Below are positions 63,372 to 64,000 of a stretch of 64,000 nt of DNA, piece after piece (position 1 is the stretch's first letter; each line of letters starts with the position of its first letter). This DNA comes from Triangularia verruculosa. Taxonomy: Eukaryota > Ascomycota > Sordariomycetes > Sordariales > Podosporaceae. The notes below the pieces were generated by a model that was given only the letters and a program-made list of their open reading frames with translations, did not search any database and was not told the DNA's origin. A program made the translations under genes and the position numbers. The stretch spans positions 248,001 to 312,000 of the forward strand of contig MU863890.1 in assembly GCA_033296885.1 (NCBI GenBank), in the 5' to 3' direction.

Positions 63372-64000
63372 TCAGCCTGAGAAGAAACCTAAGGAGTAGA
63401 CAAGGCAAGGAAGAGGAGGCTCACTCTTGGTACGGCGTGTAAGCGAGTCCACTTTGCTGGGGACACGATAGGTAACAGATCCAGAGTCGGATGGGGCCCC
63501 TGCTGAATTAACAGGCTCAGGAGATCCAGCAACCACCGGCCATTGGAGGGAGTCGGGGTATTCAAAGGAGGGATAATCCGGGCTGGCTGGGTGGAGGAAT
63601 TTAACGGCATGCGTTCGTCTCATGGCTACAGATGTGGCTGTCAGTCTGGATTTATACTGCCGGCCGGCACACACCGGAGCGACACAATTAAGGTAAGGTA
63701 GTTCAACATACGGTTGTCGGCCTGCCGGCAGGAGGAGCAACATCTGTGACCGCGACCATCAGGCTGCCTCGCTACACAACGATGGTTGTAACATCTACCG
63801 CGGTAAAAAACGGTGATACGGCATAAGCAGCAGACCCATTGCCGGCCCCTGAAGTAGCATCCACGGTACGGACATGGCTGGGGTGAGAAAATGATGGGTT
63901 CAAGTTGATCTGTCTGCCAGGGGAAGTAGGTGGTGCTTAGGCCGGAAGGGTTCGGTGGCGCGCGTGTCATGAATTCACAGTCTGGCTGGCCGCAGAAGGT
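63372..64000 (-). CDS. Cys-rich zinc-binding protein, 5' end probably beyond the window
   Basis: Model complement(join(63372..63625, 63712..>64000)). The 86 nt intron has a GTATGT donor, ACTGAC branch and CTGTAG acceptor, and closes in frame. The frame is open through 64000 with F-C-G-Q-P-D-C just before an ATG at 63970, so the true start may lie upstream. The Cys-rich core reads P-C-P-Y-R-G-C, W-V-C-C-L-C, C-Y-N-H-R-C, then G-H-R-C-C-S-S-C. The W-x-C-C-x-C and G-H-x2-C-x2-C spacing recalls the module at 61186. The C-terminal exon is Ser/Pro-rich and ends S-L-G-F-F-S-G. At least 170 residues from the ATG. Function unknown. Confidence 0.55.

Overview
The window looks like nuclear DNA of a filamentous ascomycete, most probably a Sordariomycete of the Sordariales type. 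The signs are 49-75 nt introns with GTAAGT/GTGAGT-type donors and CTAAC/CTGAC branch sites, fungal-specific gene families (MED5, a fungal kinase-like protein, a NACHT-type NLR with an alpha/beta-hydrolase N-terminus), and nonsense codons in duplicated genes that resemble repeat-induced point mutation (RIP).

Layout. 1-10.1 kb is ordinary: the 3' part of a kinase-like gene, a cystinosin-type PQ-loop transporter, a single-pass cell-surface protein and the Mediator tail subunit MED5, with one tRNA-like retroposon near 3.1 kb. 10.9-31.2 kb is the most unusual region: a tandem array of 15 loci (16 domains) of one divergent gene family. Most copies have a short charged first exon, one phase-0 intron, and a helical domain carrying a degenerate signature of the type Y-x-T-K-x-x-A about two thirds along. 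Eight loci appear intact (one on the minus strand, one with two domains in tandem); the rest carry stops or frameshifts or are fragments. N-terminal basic patches and the pattern L-x-x-x-x-L-x-x-(6-9)-H-P-x-I suggest a remote relation to STS1/Cut8 nuclear-proteasome tethers; this is an untested hypothesis.

31.2-47.3 kb returns to conserved genes: a fungal protein of unknown function, a 6.4 kb stretch without a credible gene, an IRC22/TRAP-alpha-type ER membrane protein, an AT-hook protein, and a large RWD/UBA DEAH-box helicase. 47.3-58.2 kb is a second accessory island: four small proteins starting M-C with a C-G-H motif flank a NACHT NLR whose hydrolase N-terminus has an internal deletion with loss of frame. 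It also holds two MITE-like elements with terminal inverted repeats, two further tRNA-like retroposons, and a duplicated copy of the helicase 3' end that brackets the first two small genes. 58.3-64 kb has a DUF4202 protein, a cytochrome b5/FMN dehydrogenase, and two genes with a related W-x-C-C-x-C zinc-binding N-terminus on either side of an AT-rich minisatellite.

Gene models were joined by eye from splice signals and reading-frame continuity. Exon boundaries are therefore predictions, but every intact multi-exon model given here closes in frame.
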